The notes below the pieces were generated by a model. It did not search any database and had not been told where the DNA came from. It saw nothing but the letters and a program-made list of their open reading frames with translations. Positions 17,087-24,982 of a DNA stretch of 64,000 nt are shown here, one piece after another. The number at the start of each line of letters is the position of its first letter. Position 1 is the first letter of the stretch. Location of the stretch: assembly GCA_900552075.1 (NCBI GenBank), contig URYL01000006.1, positions 1 to 64,000 of the forward strand, written 5' to 3'. This DNA is from an uncultured Bacteroides sp. Lineage in GTDB: Bacteria; Bacteroidota; Bacteroidia; Bacteroidales; Bacteroidaceae. The position numbers and the translations under genes were made by a program.

Positions 17087-17854
17087 ATGAATTACGAAAC
17101 CTATCAATTGTTGCTCTACGGCATGTCTGCATTGGCTGTAGTCGTCTTTGTGTCACTGTATTTTGTGAAAGCCGGTTACGGCATGTTCCGTACCCGCTCA
17201 TGGGGATGGTCTGTCCCCAATAAAGTTGGCTGGGTATGTATGGAGGCTCCTGCATTTGTAGTGATGGGGATAGGAGCCTGGAAAGGAGGAGTCAGCTTAT
17301 ATACGCCGCAGGCCGTGTTCGTGGGCTTGTTTCTGCTGCATTATTTTCAACGTTCGTTTGTCTTTCCGTTGCTGATGAAAGGAAAGAGCCGGATGCCGCT
17401 GGCTATTATGGCGATGGGGATACTTTTCAATGTCATCAATGCTACATTGTTGGTGGCCAGTTTCTTCAGCTGTGCCGTACCCGGAAAGTATGAACCGGCG
17501 ACTTACTGGTCGCATCCTTTGCCGTGGCTGGGAATCATCTTGTTTGCCATCGGGATGGCCATTAATTGGCAGGCAGACCATGTAATCCGGAACCTGCGCA
17601 AGCCGGGCGATACGCGACATTACTTGCCGGAGAAAGGTTTCTACCGCTATGTGACTTCGGCCAATTATTTCGGGGAACTGGTGGAATGGACAGGCTTCGC
17701 TTTGCTGACCGCCTCACCTGCGGCCTGGGTGTTTGTCTGGTGGACGGCAGCTAATCTGGTACCTCGTGCCGATGCCATTTATAAACGCTACTGTGAGGAG
17801 TTCGGGCGACAGGCTGTGGGAAATCGAAAAAGAATTATACCTTATATATATTAG
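17087..17854 (+). CDS. Steroid 5-alpha-reductase (3-oxo-5-alpha-steroid 4-dehydrogenase) homologue
   Basis: The 255-residue polytopic membrane protein (about seven helices) matches human SRD5A1/2 in length and motifs: MEAPAF with Glu53 (SRD5A2 Glu57), HYFQRSFVF with Tyr86 (SRD5A2 Tyr91), NWQADHVIRNLRKPGDT (160-176), and ANYFGELVEWTGFAL (192-206), the NADPH-binding signature; the end RIIPYIY parallels IIPFLF. In SRD5A2 the Glu and Tyr contact the 3-keto group. The enzyme reduces a steroid 4-ene-3-one to the 5-alpha product. It is followed 14 bp later by a flavin reductase and then a dehydrogenase, a set also reported in gut Bacteroidales that make allo-bile acids. ATG 17087 is chosen because the upstream in-frame extension is not family-like. 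The substrate (bile acid or hormone) is inferred. Confidence 0.85.
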   Translation: MNYETYQLLLYGMSALAVVVFVSLYFVKAGYGMFRTRSWGWSVPNKVGWVCMEAPAFVVMGIGAWKGGVSLYTPQAVFVGLFLLHYFQRSFVFPLLMKGKSRMPLAIMAMGILFNVINATLLVASFFSCAVPGKYEPATYWSHPLPWLGIILFAIGMAINWQADHVIRNLRKPGDTRHYLPEKGFYRYVTSANYFGELVEWTGFALLTASPAAWVFVWWTAANLVPRADAIYKRYCEEFGRQAVGNRKRIIPYIY

Positions 17855-17868
17855 GAAAAGGAGGAGAG

Positions 17869-19092
17869 ATGGATTCACTTTTATTTACGCCGGTTACTTT
17901 GGGACCGCTGATGTTGCGTAACCGTACCATCCGGTCGGCGGCATTTGAAAGTATGTGTCCGGGAAATGCACCTTCGGAGCAGTTGTTGGACTATCACCGT
18001 TCGGTGGCTGCCGGAGGTGTGGGTATGACCACGGTGGCGTATGCTGCCGTGACCCGCAGCGGACTTTCGTTCGACAGGCAGTTGTGGATGAGGCCGGAGA
18101 TTGTGCCCGGATTGCGCAGGCTGACAGATGCCGTACATGCCGAAGGAGCTGCGGCAAGTATCCAGTTGGGCCATTGCGGCAACATGTCGCATAAAAGTAT
18201 TTGTGGCTGCCTTCCGGTCGGCGCAAGCAGTGGATTTAATCTGTATTCGCCCACTTTTGTGCGCGGACTTCGGGCTGATGAACTGCCGGAGATGGCGAAG
18301 GCTTACGGGCAGGCGGTGTGTCTGGCGCGGGAAGCGGGATTTGATGCCGTAGAGATACATGCCGGTCATGGTTATCTTATCAGTCAGTTTCTTTCGCCTG
18401 CGACCAATCACCGGAAGGATGAGTTTGGCGGGACACTGGAGAACCGGATGCGTTTTATGGAGATGGTGATGGAAGAGGTGATGAAAGCGGCTGGGAATGA
18501 TATGGCTGTATTGGTCAAGATGAACATGCGCGATGGTTTCCGGGGAGGCATGGAACTGGATGAATCCTTGCAGGTGGCGCGGAAGTTGCAGGAACTGGGT
18601 GCGCATGCACTGGTGTTGAGTGGCGGATTCGTCAGTAAGGCACCGATGTACGTAATGCGCGGAGAGATGCCCATTCGTACCATGACGCATTACATGACTT
18701 GCTGGTGGTTGAAATACAGTGTGCAACTGGTGGGAAAATACATGATTCCTTCCGTACCTTTCCGTGAGGCCTATTTTCTGGAAGATGCTTTGAAGTTTCG
18801 TGAGGCACTGGATATGCCGTTGGTGTATGTAGGAGGCCTGGTGGCCCGCAAGAAGATAGACGAGGTGTTGAATCATGGGTTTGAGGCAGTACAGATGGGA
18901 CGTGCCCTGCTCAATGAACCGGATTTTGTGAACCGTATGCGGCGGGAAGAGAATGCACGTTGCAACTGCCGGCACAGTAATTATTGCATTGCCCGCATGT
19001 ACACCTTGGATATGGCTTGTCATCAGCATTTGAAGGAAGAACTGCCTCCTTGTCTGAAGAAAGAAATTGAACGTATTGAAAGCAAAGGATGA
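17869..19092 (+). CDS. Old Yellow Enzyme-family flavin oxidoreductase, probable steroid 4-ene (5-beta) reductase
   Basis: The 407-residue protein has the FMN-binding TIM-barrel of NADH:flavin oxidoreductases. It starts LFTPVTLGPLMLRNR; QLGHCGNMS lies on the flavin face; EIHAGHGYLISQFLSPATNHR is the classic substrate-binding motif; VYVGGLV and QMGRALLNEPD are the phosphate-binding end. The C-terminal tail has four cysteines (RCNCRHSNYCIARMY, then MACHQH), like the Fe-S site of BaiCD-type enzymes but with altered spacing. It lacks the second FAD/NAD domain of BaiCD and so needs a separate electron donor. In this operon it most likely reduces the same 4-ene-3-one, giving the 5-beta isomer. An AGGAGG-like sequence precedes the start. 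Stereochemistry is inferred. Confidence 0.8.
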   Translation: MDSLLFTPVTLGPLMLRNRTIRSAAFESMCPGNAPSEQLLDYHRSVAAGGVGMTTVAYAAVTRSGLSFDRQLWMRPEIVPGLRRLTDAVHAEGAAASIQLGHCGNMSHKSICGCLPVGASSGFNLYSPTFVRGLRADELPEMAKAYGQAVCLAREAGFDAVEIHAGHGYLISQFLSPATNHRKDEFGGTLENRMRFMEMVMEEVMKAAGNDMAVLVKMNMRDGFRGGMELDESLQVARKLQELGAHALVLSGGFVSKAPMYVMRGEMPIRTMTHYMTCWWLKYSVQLVGKYMIPSVPFREAYFLEDALKFREALDMPLVYVGGLVARKKIDEVLNHGFEAVQMGRALLNEPDFVNRMRREENARCNCRHSNYCIARMYTLDMACHQHLKEELPPCLKKEIERIESKG

Positions 19093-19940
19093 AAATGGAA
19101 CGGAAACTGGCAGTAATTACGGGGGCTGACGGAGGAATGGGAACGGAAATTACCCGTGCGGTGGCATTGGCCGGTTATCGGGTGGTGATGGCGTGCTGTA
19201 ACCTGGAAAAAGCAGAAATGAAGAAGAACCTGTTGATAAGGGACACGGGGAATCGGGACATTGAAGTGGAATTTATCGACTTGGCTTCGTTGGCTTCTGT
19301 GGCCGCTTTTGCGGAAAAAATTTGCGCTCGTGGAGAGAAACTGATGCTGTTGATGAATAATGCGGGAACGATGGAAACCGGACGGCACTACACGGAAGAT
19401 GGATTGGAACGTACGGTGAGCGTGAATTATGTGGGGCCTTATCTGCTGACTCGAAAATTGCTTCCGTTGATGGGAGAGGAAAGCCGGGTGGTAAACATGG
19501 TATCGTGTACGTATGCCATTGGTCGGTTGGATTTTCCGGATTTTTTCTACCAGGGTAAGAAAGGAAGTTTCTGGCGGATTCCGGTTTACAGCAACACCAA
19601 ACTGGCATTGACTTTGTTCACGCTGGAACTGGCCGACCGTGTGAAAGAGCGAGGAATTGTAGTTAATGCAGCCGATCCGGGGATTGTGTCGACCGACATT
19701 ATCACCATGCACATGTGGTTTGACCCTTTGACGGATATTTTCTTTCGGCCGTTTATCCGGACACCTCGTCAAGGAGCAGCTACGGCAATCGGCTTGTTGC
19801 TGAATGAAGAGGCTGGCAAGCGTACCGGTACATTGAATGTAAGTGGACGTGCTGTAATGTTATCTAGAAAGTATCTTCCTCATGCGCAACAGCAGGAGTT
19901 GTGGAAGCGTACGGAGGAGATTGTGAAGAAATGGTTATGA
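19089..19940 (+). CDS. Short-chain dehydrogenase/reductase, probable hydroxysteroid dehydrogenase
   Basis: The 283-residue SDR has the cofactor motif TGADGGMG (11-18), NNAG (90-93), Asn113, Ser139 and Tyr167-x3-Lys171, so the full catalytic tetrad is present. The sequence resembles the retinol-dehydrogenase-like branch, with a long lid before the active site (FYQGKKGSFWRIPVYSNTK). The start ATG overlaps the flavoprotein stop codon (ATGA), so the genes are translationally coupled. A 3-hydroxysteroid dehydrogenase, interconverting the 3-keto and 3-hydroxy groups that flank A-ring reduction, fits the context and the reported clusters. The exact position and face of attack cannot be read from sequence. 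Confidence 0.8.
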   Translation: MKMERKLAVITGADGGMGTEITRAVALAGYRVVMACCNLEKAEMKKNLLIRDTGNRDIEVEFIDLASLASVAAFAEKICARGEKLMLLMNNAGTMETGRHYTEDGLERTVSVNYVGPYLLTRKLLPLMGEESRVVNMVSCTYAIGRLDFPDFFYQGKKGSFWRIPVYSNTKLALTLFTLELADRVKERGIVVNAADPGIVSTDIITMHMWFDPLTDIFFRPFIRTPRQGAATAIGLLLNEEAGKRTGTLNVSGRAVMLSRKYLPHAQQQELWKRTEEIVKKWL

Positions 19941-20067
19941 AAGATTGTTAATGGATTTTTATTCTTTAAAAATGATTAATAATTATGTTGTAAAACATTT
20001 ATCTTTGATATTACTATTTCCCCCTTTCATTATGAATTCAAAAAGCGATATTTTATATGAATTTGCA

Positions 20068-20098
20068 ATTGTTTATTTGAATAAAAGAATTATATTTG
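20068..20098 (+). promoter_or_regulatory. Predicted promoter of the SPFH/YidD-like operon
   Basis: ATTG, 19 nt and TATATTTG fit the Bacteroidetes consensus with one mismatch. The box is 41 nt before the first ATG of the five-gene cassette and starts a distinctly AT-rich segment. Confidence 0.7.
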
Positions 20099-20139
20099 TG
20101 GAAAGTCAACTTAAATATTCATATAAAATTTAAATTGTT

Positions 20140-20820
20140 ATGATTGTTCTAATTATTATTGTAGCAGCTGTTGTTGCATGGTGGTTCTTGAGTTCACATG
20201 ATTCTGAAGCAACTAAAATTGCTTTGAAAGAGAAAAGAAGAACAGAAGATCAGAAAAAGGTTATTCGCTATTTCTTGAATGATGGTTGTGGAGCAAAACG
20301 CATGAAAGATAGTGAGTATGATAGTATGGTTGCGAATGCAATCAATAGTATGGATTTTAAGAAGCGTGCGCTAAATAAAATCGGACTTGATGAAAGTGAA
20401 CTTCAGGAAGTGGCTCCGGTGTCTTTCCGGGGTTATCGTTTTAATAAAGCATGGGGACGTCGTGGAGAAGATGGAAAATGGAGAAGCTCTTGTTTCCAGG
20501 TTTCATGGTTGTTCTTTAGTTCCACTCAGGTGTATATGTATCAGTATACTTTGAATATGGATTGTGATGATAAGAAGGAAAGTACGGATGAGTACTTCTA
20601 TAAAGACATTACAAACTTTTCTACTGCTTCTGAAACTGAAGAAGTTCAGACTGAATGGGATAAGAAAGCCAAGATATGGAAAAAGGAAAATGTGGAAACC
20701 ACTCAGTTCTCATTGGTTGTTCCAGGTGATAAATTGTTCTGTGCAATGGAACCTAGTGAGGAGAACGAACGTTCCATTAAGGGTATGAAGGCAAAACTTC
20801 GTGAGAAAAAAGGAGCTTAA
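20140..20820 (+). CDS. Hypothetical protein with N-terminal membrane anchor
   Basis: The 226-residue protein begins with one hydrophobic helix (IVLIIIVAAVVAWWFL) and continues as a charged, soluble domain with a Trp-rich middle (KAWGRRGEDGKWRSSCFQVSW) and Lys/Glu-rich C-terminus. I do not recognise the family. It is the first gene of a compact five-gene operon with an SPFH-domain protein, and its codons are more AT-rich than those of the flanking core genes. Gaps to the next genes are short (14 bp, 21 bp, 12 bp, 2 bp), arguing for a single functional unit. Confidence 0.7.
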   Translation: MIVLIIIVAAVVAWWFLSSHDSEATKIALKEKRRTEDQKKVIRYFLNDGCGAKRMKDSEYDSMVANAINSMDFKKRALNKIGLDESELQEVAPVSFRGYRFNKAWGRRGEDGKWRSSCFQVSWLFFSSTQVYMYQYTLNMDCDDKKESTDEYFYKDITNFSTASETEEVQTEWDKKAKIWKKENVETTQFSLVVPGDKLFCAMEPSEENERSIKGMKAKLREKKGA

Positions 20821-20834
20821 AATTTTTGACAGGA

Positions 20835-21260
20835 ATGACAACAGAGGAAGAAGTACGTGAGTATTGTGAGCAACGTCAAATTGTTCGGCCGCATATAAAC
20901 TACACTCTTGCTCTGTTGTTATTGTTTCTATATGAAAGTTCAGTAGAAGTGTTTTCTCACTTCCTCTATATATGGGGAAGTGAATCTTTTTCTTTCTTTA
21001 AGGGAAAAGAAACGATGTGTTATTGGGGCACACAATTGTTTTTTTTCTTGATTTTTGGCAGGTGGATTGCTGTTTTTGCTGTTCGGCTTTATCAGCGTTT
21101 TGCTCCTGAGTATATCCGCCGAAGATGCCACTGCCGGCCATCCTGTAGTGAATATGCCATAATCGTTTTGCGACGATATGGGATTATTAGGGGAGGGTAT
21201 AAATGTTATAGACGGATTTTTTATACTTGTGGAACAGAATATGTGGACGATGCTCCATAA
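20835..21260 (+). CDS. YidD-like membrane protein with N-terminal extension
   Basis: The 141-residue protein has one or two N-terminal membrane segments (about 20-40 and 62-80) and a C-terminal region that reads like YidD: RLYQRFAPEYIRRRCHCRPS followed by CSEYAIIVLRRYGIIRG, matching the YidD pattern of a Tyr-Gln-Arg segment, then C-R-x2-P-[TS]-CSEYA and a helix R-x-G. YidD assists membrane protein insertion through YidC. The fused membrane segments, the context and the C-terminus (YVDDAP in place of the usual DPVP-like end) are unusual, so this is a specialised relative, not the housekeeping yidD beside rnpA. ATG 20835 is preferred over a TTG 9 nt upstream. Confidence 0.65.
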   Translation: MTTEEEVREYCEQRQIVRPHINYTLALLLLFLYESSVEVFSHFLYIWGSESFSFFKGKETMCYWGTQLFFFLIFGRWIAVFAVRLYQRFAPEYIRRRCHCRPSCSEYAIIVLRRYGIIRGGYKCYRRIFYTCGTEYVDDAP

Positions 21261-21281
21261 TCTTAACTAATACTTACTGAT

Positions 21282-22490
21282 ATGGGAATTTTTAATAAAC
21301 TGCGTACAGATGGTATGACTTATGACGGACAGGGGGAAGAACGTCGTGGAATGATTGACAGGATTACCTATAATGGAGAAGAAAATGATTTGGTATGGAA
21401 ATTTCCTTATGATAATATCTCTACCGGTGCCCAGCTTTTTGTGAATGGAAGTCAAGAAGCTATATTCTTCAAGGGGGGAGCTGCGCTTGATGTGTTTGGG
21501 CCTGGACAGCATACATTATCAGCTAATAATATTCCTTTATTGCAAAAGCTGGTTAACCTTCCTTTTGGTGGGCGTACTCCTTTTGTGGCAGAGGTATGGT
21601 ATGTGGATAAGAAACCTCATACTGGGATCTTGTATGGCACTCCTGCACCAGTTCCTTTGTTTGATCCGTATTACAATGTGACGGTACCTGTAAGATGTAA
21701 TGGCTCGTTTGGTATTCGTATTGTGGATTCGTCTGTTTTTATTAATCAGATGGTAGGTACGCGGCATTTGGTTTCTACGGACAACATTGAAGATTTTTTC
21801 TTTGATTTGGTGGTAGACCGTTTGTCTGAAATTTTGAGCCGTTATGTAGTGGAAGCGCAAGTCAGTATTGGACAGTTAAATGCCAGACGTTCGGGAGTAC
21901 GAGACTTCATGTTTGACATGCTAAATAAGGAAGTGGGAAAATATGGAGTTGAACTAGAACAATTTAATATTGTTACTATTGATTTTGATAAAAACTCACC
22001 GGAAGGGAAGATTATAATAGAAGCGCAGGCTACAGATGCAGCAGCTGCAGCAGAACGTAGGCGGATGCAACAGTTAGGTTATACATATCAGCAAGAACGA
22101 CAGTTTGATGTGATGGAAAAAGCAGCCGGAAATGAAGGTAGTGCGGGTACCATGATGGGTGCTGGAATGGGACTTGGAATGGGACTTGGCGTAGGTAACA
22201 TGATGGGAGCACAGATGGGGCAGATTGGAGGTGTGATGAATGCGCAAGGTATGGTTCCTCCCCCTCCTCCTACTATGCAGGCCATTTATTATGTATTGGT
22301 TAATAATTTACAGCAGGGCCCTTATACAATTTTGCAGCTACAACAAATGGTACAGCAGGGAATCTTACTCCCGGCTACATTGGTATGGAAACAAGGTATG
22401 CCTCAATGGCAGGCTGCATCCACTTGTCCGGAGTTGGTTGGTATGTTTGGAATGACCCCACCTCCTCCCCCTCCTCCTGTTGTTCCTTAA
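21282..22490 (+). CDS. SPFH-domain protein with C-terminal GYF_2 domain
   Basis: The 402-residue protein has an SPFH/virion-core-type band-7 domain (about 30-240; WKFPYDNISTGAQLFVNGSQ, then a helical AQATDAAAAAERRRMQQLG end), a Gly-Met-rich flexible stretch (about 285-325), a proline run, a GYF_2-type domain (about 335-390; YYVLVNNLQQGPYTILQLQQ and WKQGMPQWQ) and a second C-terminal proline run. SPFH proteins form oligomeric scaffolds at membranes; GYF domains bind proline-rich peptides, so the proline runs may allow self-association. It has no membrane helix of its own. Related proteins are seen in many bacteria with zinc-ribbon proteins, as here. The function is unknown. Confidence 0.85.
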   Translation: MGIFNKLRTDGMTYDGQGEERRGMIDRITYNGEENDLVWKFPYDNISTGAQLFVNGSQEAIFFKGGAALDVFGPGQHTLSANNIPLLQKLVNLPFGGRTPFVAEVWYVDKKPHTGILYGTPAPVPLFDPYYNVTVPVRCNGSFGIRIVDSSVFINQMVGTRHLVSTDNIEDFFFDLVVDRLSEILSRYVVEAQVSIGQLNARRSGVRDFMFDMLNKEVGKYGVELEQFNIVTIDFDKNSPEGKIIIEAQATDAAAAAERRRMQQLGYTYQQERQFDVMEKAAGNEGSAGTMMGAGMGLGMGLGVGNMMGAQMGQIGGVMNAQGMVPPPPPTMQAIYYVLVNNLQQGPYTILQLQQMVQQGILLPATLVWKQGMPQWQAASTCPELVGMFGMTPPPPPPPVVP

Positions 22491-22502
22491 AAGAAGAAAA
22501 CT

Positions 22503-23258
22503 ATGTCAAGACGAATAAATTTGTTTGCAGATTATGTACTGCCACTTATAACAGTAGTGGTAACTGTGGTGTTGTTCTTTCTGTTCTGTCCGGAGGAGGA
22601 GACTGCATTGTTTTATGTGAACATGGTGTATGCAGTAGTCCTTGAAGCAATATTTTTTGTTTGGTTGAATTTTGGACGGAAAGAAAGCGAAGATACATCT
22701 GTTGTGTTTAGAATTGTGTTGGGGGTACTTTCGGGTATTTATGTGTTTGCAGGGTTTGTGTGGATGCTGTTATACGGATTGTTTTTGTCAGATATATTAT
22801 CTTTAAAGTATTATGTGGCTGTGGTAATTATTCTGACATTAATATGGGTAATTGTAGGTACTCTTATAGCACAAATGGATTCTAATTATAAGGAGGGAGT
22901 AGATTTAGCTCAAAATACAACTTTGACAGTTGCTTCTTTAAGTGCTAAAGTAAATCAACTTTGCTCGCGTTGTGAACGGGCTTATATAGCGAAAGGAAGG
23001 ATTTATAAGAATGAAAATCATCTTAAATCTCCGGTTGCAAAGCTAAAGCTTAAAGTTTCTTGTTTGACTCCTAATGTGTTTCGAGACACCAATGCTTTGT
23101 CTCGTTTACAAACGTTGTTGAATGAATGCGAAGATTGTGTAAATGAATTTGTATCAGCAGAAAACAGTGAGGTTGAAGCTATGGAAAAGAAACTAAAGAG
23201 CATGATTGATAGAACAGTGAGTGAAATTGATTTTATTAAACAATCAACAAGATTATAA
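22503..23258 (+). CDS. Hypothetical four-helix membrane protein with cytoplasmic C-terminal domain
   Basis: The 251-residue protein has four membrane helices in its first 125 residues (for example LPLITVVVTVVLFFLF and YYVAVVIILTLIWVIVG) and a soluble, mostly helical C-terminal half with several cysteines (near QLCSRCERAYIAKG and LLNECEDCVNEF). Pairs of cysteines in each segment could bind metal or form a disulphide. The family is not recognised. Its place, 12 bp after the SPFH gene and 2 bp before the zinc-ribbon gene, says that it acts with them, perhaps as a membrane anchor. Confidence 0.65.
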   Translation: MSRRINLFADYVLPLITVVVTVVLFFLFCPEEETALFYVNMVYAVVLEAIFFVWLNFGRKESEDTSVVFRIVLGVLSGIYVFAGFVWMLLYGLFLSDILSLKYYVAVVIILTLIWVIVGTLIAQMDSNYKEGVDLAQNTTLTVASLSAKVNQLCSRCERAYIAKGRIYKNENHLKSPVAKLKLKVSCLTPNVFRDTNALSRLQTLLNECEDCVNEFVSAENSEVEAMEKKLKSMIDRTVSEIDFIKQSTRL

Positions 23259-23260
23259 TT

Positions 23261-23848
23261 ATGGAAGTGATAGCCTTACAATGTCCTAACTGTGGTGCAG
23301 GTGTGGACTCTTCTCAGAAAAAGTGTAATTCATGCAGACAACCTATTATGTTGTCTTCTTTTCGAAGTGTTGTTGAGATGCCTCTTCCGCAAGTGAATAA
23401 GTATATGGGAACTTATCGGAAGGCTTTAGCGGAGCATCCTGATAGCGTAGAATTGAATGTGTCAGTCGGTATTTGTTATTTGCGCTTGAAAATGTATGAT
23501 AAAGCTGTAGAAGCTTTTGAGAAATCAATGCCTGATAATTTTGATAATCCAGAACCTTTTTTCTTGGCTGCGGTGACATTATTGCAGGGAAAGAAGGCTT
23601 TTGTTACTCCTCGGGCTGCGATAGATAAAGCGTTGGAGTATCTGAACGCAGCGACTATGATAGAAATGCGGCCAGTATTTTATTATTTTATGGCTTATAT
23701 CAAATATGATTATTTTGAACGTAAGTTTTTGAATACAAGCCCTTCTTATAAGGAGATGCTACAGACAGCCGTTGACTGTGGTTTGGGAGAAGCTGATATT
23801 GTAGAATTATATACAATGTTAGGTGTAGAACGTCCGGAAGTGCTATAA
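23261..23848 (+). CDS. Zinc-ribbon protein with TPR-like repeats
   Basis: The 195-residue protein starts with a zinc ribbon (CPNC at 8-11 and CNSC at 22-25) followed by helices with TPR character (ELNVSVGICYLRLKMYDKAVEAFEKSM and a later pair), suited to protein binding. It ends the five-gene cassette and is followed by a strong bidirectional terminator. It may be an adaptor for the SPFH scaffold; that is inference from context and architecture. Confidence 0.7.
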   Translation: MEVIALQCPNCGAGVDSSQKKCNSCRQPIMLSSFRSVVEMPLPQVNKYMGTYRKALAEHPDSVELNVSVGICYLRLKMYDKAVEAFEKSMPDNFDNPEPFFLAAVTLLQGKKAFVTPRAAIDKALEYLNAATMIEMRPVFYYFMAYIKYDYFERKFLNTSPSYKEMLQTAVDCGLGEADIVELYTMLGVERPEVL

Positions 23849-23866
23849 TAGGTTGAAAATAAGCAT

Positions 23867-23906
23867 AAAATGGCGTACAAAAATATGTGATTTTGTACGC
23901 CATTTT
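23867..23906. terminator. Bidirectional terminator
   Basis: A 16-bp perfect stem (AAAATGGCGTACAAAA with TTTTGTACGCCATTTT) encloses an 8-nt loop, with A and T runs inside the stem ends. It separates the SPFH cassette from the convergent ddh gene. Confidence 0.85.
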
Positions 23907-23912
23907 CATGTA

Positions 23913-24812
23913 TTATACCAAGTGAGCAATCAGTTCTTCACGGTTGCCTGCCAACAGGTCGATGACCGGAATTTCAATCATGGTGTAGCATCCCGGCTGT
24001 TGTTTCATGGAAGCACGGGCTACACAAACCAGTACCTGAGCAGTCAGGGCCGGATTGTTGATTTTCATGTCGAACTCAAACAGTTGGTTGTGAGTTTTTC
24101 CAGATACACCTTTACGTACCAGGTTTACGCCATGACCTACATCGTTCAGGTCGTCTACGCAAGGCACCCGGATGACGTGTGTCTCATCGTTTACAAAATA
24201 TGGGTCGGCCTTGATGGCTGCTTCTACAGTCTTGAAATCAGCCCCTTCTTCCAATTCCACATACACCATACGGCGGTGAATACCTGTACCTACCGGAATA
24301 GTCATGGACAACGCATCTTTCACGCCTTCGATGGCGCGAACAGCTACAGAGTGGCCCATGCTGCGGCCCGGACCAAAGTTAGTGTAAGTGATACCCTTCG
24401 GAGCGATGGCTTCCAGCAATGTGCGAACAACAGAGTCGCTTCCCGGATCCCATCCGGCAGAGATGATAGAAACGGCGTTGTGTGCCTTGGCTGTTTCGTC
24501 CAGTGTGCGGCGCAGGCTGGTAATCTGCGTATGGATGTCAAAACTGTCCACGGTGTTGATGCCTAATGCCAGGATTTCTTTGGCGTAGGCTTCTACGCTG
24601 CGGGTTGGGGTAGCTAAGATGGCTACGTCTACGTCCTTCAGTTCGCGGATATCCTTTACTACCGGATAGTCGGCCAGTTCTGCCGGTTTGTTTTCTGCTC
24701 CATGACGGCGTACCACACCTGCTACTTCAAAATCGGAAGCTGCTTCAAGGGCTTCCAGGGTAAATTTCCCGATGTTTCCGTAACCTACTACGGCTGCTCT
24801 TATTTTCTTCAT
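23913..24812 (-). CDS. ddh: meso-Diaminopimelate D-dehydrogenase
   Basis: The 299-residue enzyme makes meso-diaminopimelate from tetrahydrodipicolinate, ammonia and NADPH in one step, supplying lysine and peptidoglycan. It has the Rossmann motif VVGYGNIGKF (near residue 8), the family signatures DSFDIHTQI and SAGWDPGSDSV, and FGPGRSMGHSVAVRAI, which surrounds the substrate pocket. The C-terminal NNPALTAQVLVCVARA is conserved. Gene and start are firm. It is transcribed alone, from the promoter at 24851-24879, divergently from ruvA. Confidence 0.95.
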   Translation of the reverse strand: MKKIRAAVVGYGNIGKFTLEALEAASDFEVAGVVRRHGAENKPAELADYPVVKDIRELKDVDVAILATPTRSVEAYAKEILALGINTVDSFDIHTQITSLRRTLDETAKAHNAVSIISAGWDPGSDSVVRTLLEAIAPKGITYTNFGPGRSMGHSVAVRAIEGVKDALSMTIPVGTGIHRRMVYVELEEGADFKTVEAAIKADPYFVNDETHVIRVPCVDDLNDVGHGVNLVRKGVSGKTHNQLFEFDMKINNPALTAQVLVCVARASMKQQPGCYTMIEIPVIDLLAGNREELIAHLV

Positions 24813-24850
24813 ATTTCTTATATGTTTAGGTTGTTTCGTTGAATGTGTCG

Positions 24851-24879
24851 CAAAAATACAGAATTAGAATCGTTCCAAA
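24851..24879 (-). promoter_or_regulatory. Predicted promoter of ddh
   Basis: On the minus strand TTTG and TATTTTTG are separated by 17 nt, near the Bacteroidetes consensus. The ATG follows about 39 nt downstream. Confidence 0.6.
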
Positions 24880-24945
24880 CAAGCTGAAAATGGGAGAATT
24901 TCCAAAAAAACTCGCTGAACTTACAATTTATAACTTTCTTATCAT

Positions 24946-24953
24946 TATTTTTG
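24946..24953 (+). promoter_or_regulatory. Predicted -7 box of ruvA
   Basis: TATTTTTG matches TAnnTTTG, 29 nt before the ruvA ATG. The -33 region has no TTTG. Confidence 0.5.
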
Positions 24954-24982
24954 TTATCCATTTTATAAATTGTTAGAAAAAC

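Noticed and set aside
17881..19029. Long open frame (382 codons) on the minus strand
   Set aside because: It lies fully inside the flavin reductase gene on the other strand, encodes a His/Arg-rich composition typical of antisense shadows and has no family features.
19945..20133. 62-codon open frame before the SPFH cassette
   Set aside because: It is AT-rich low-information sequence that overlaps the predicted promoter at 20068-20098 and has no recognisable features.
22130..22270. Short Gly-Met-rich repeats in the SPFH gene as a possible DNA repeat element
   Set aside because: They are in frame and form a flexible linker of the protein; no copy was noticed elsewhere.
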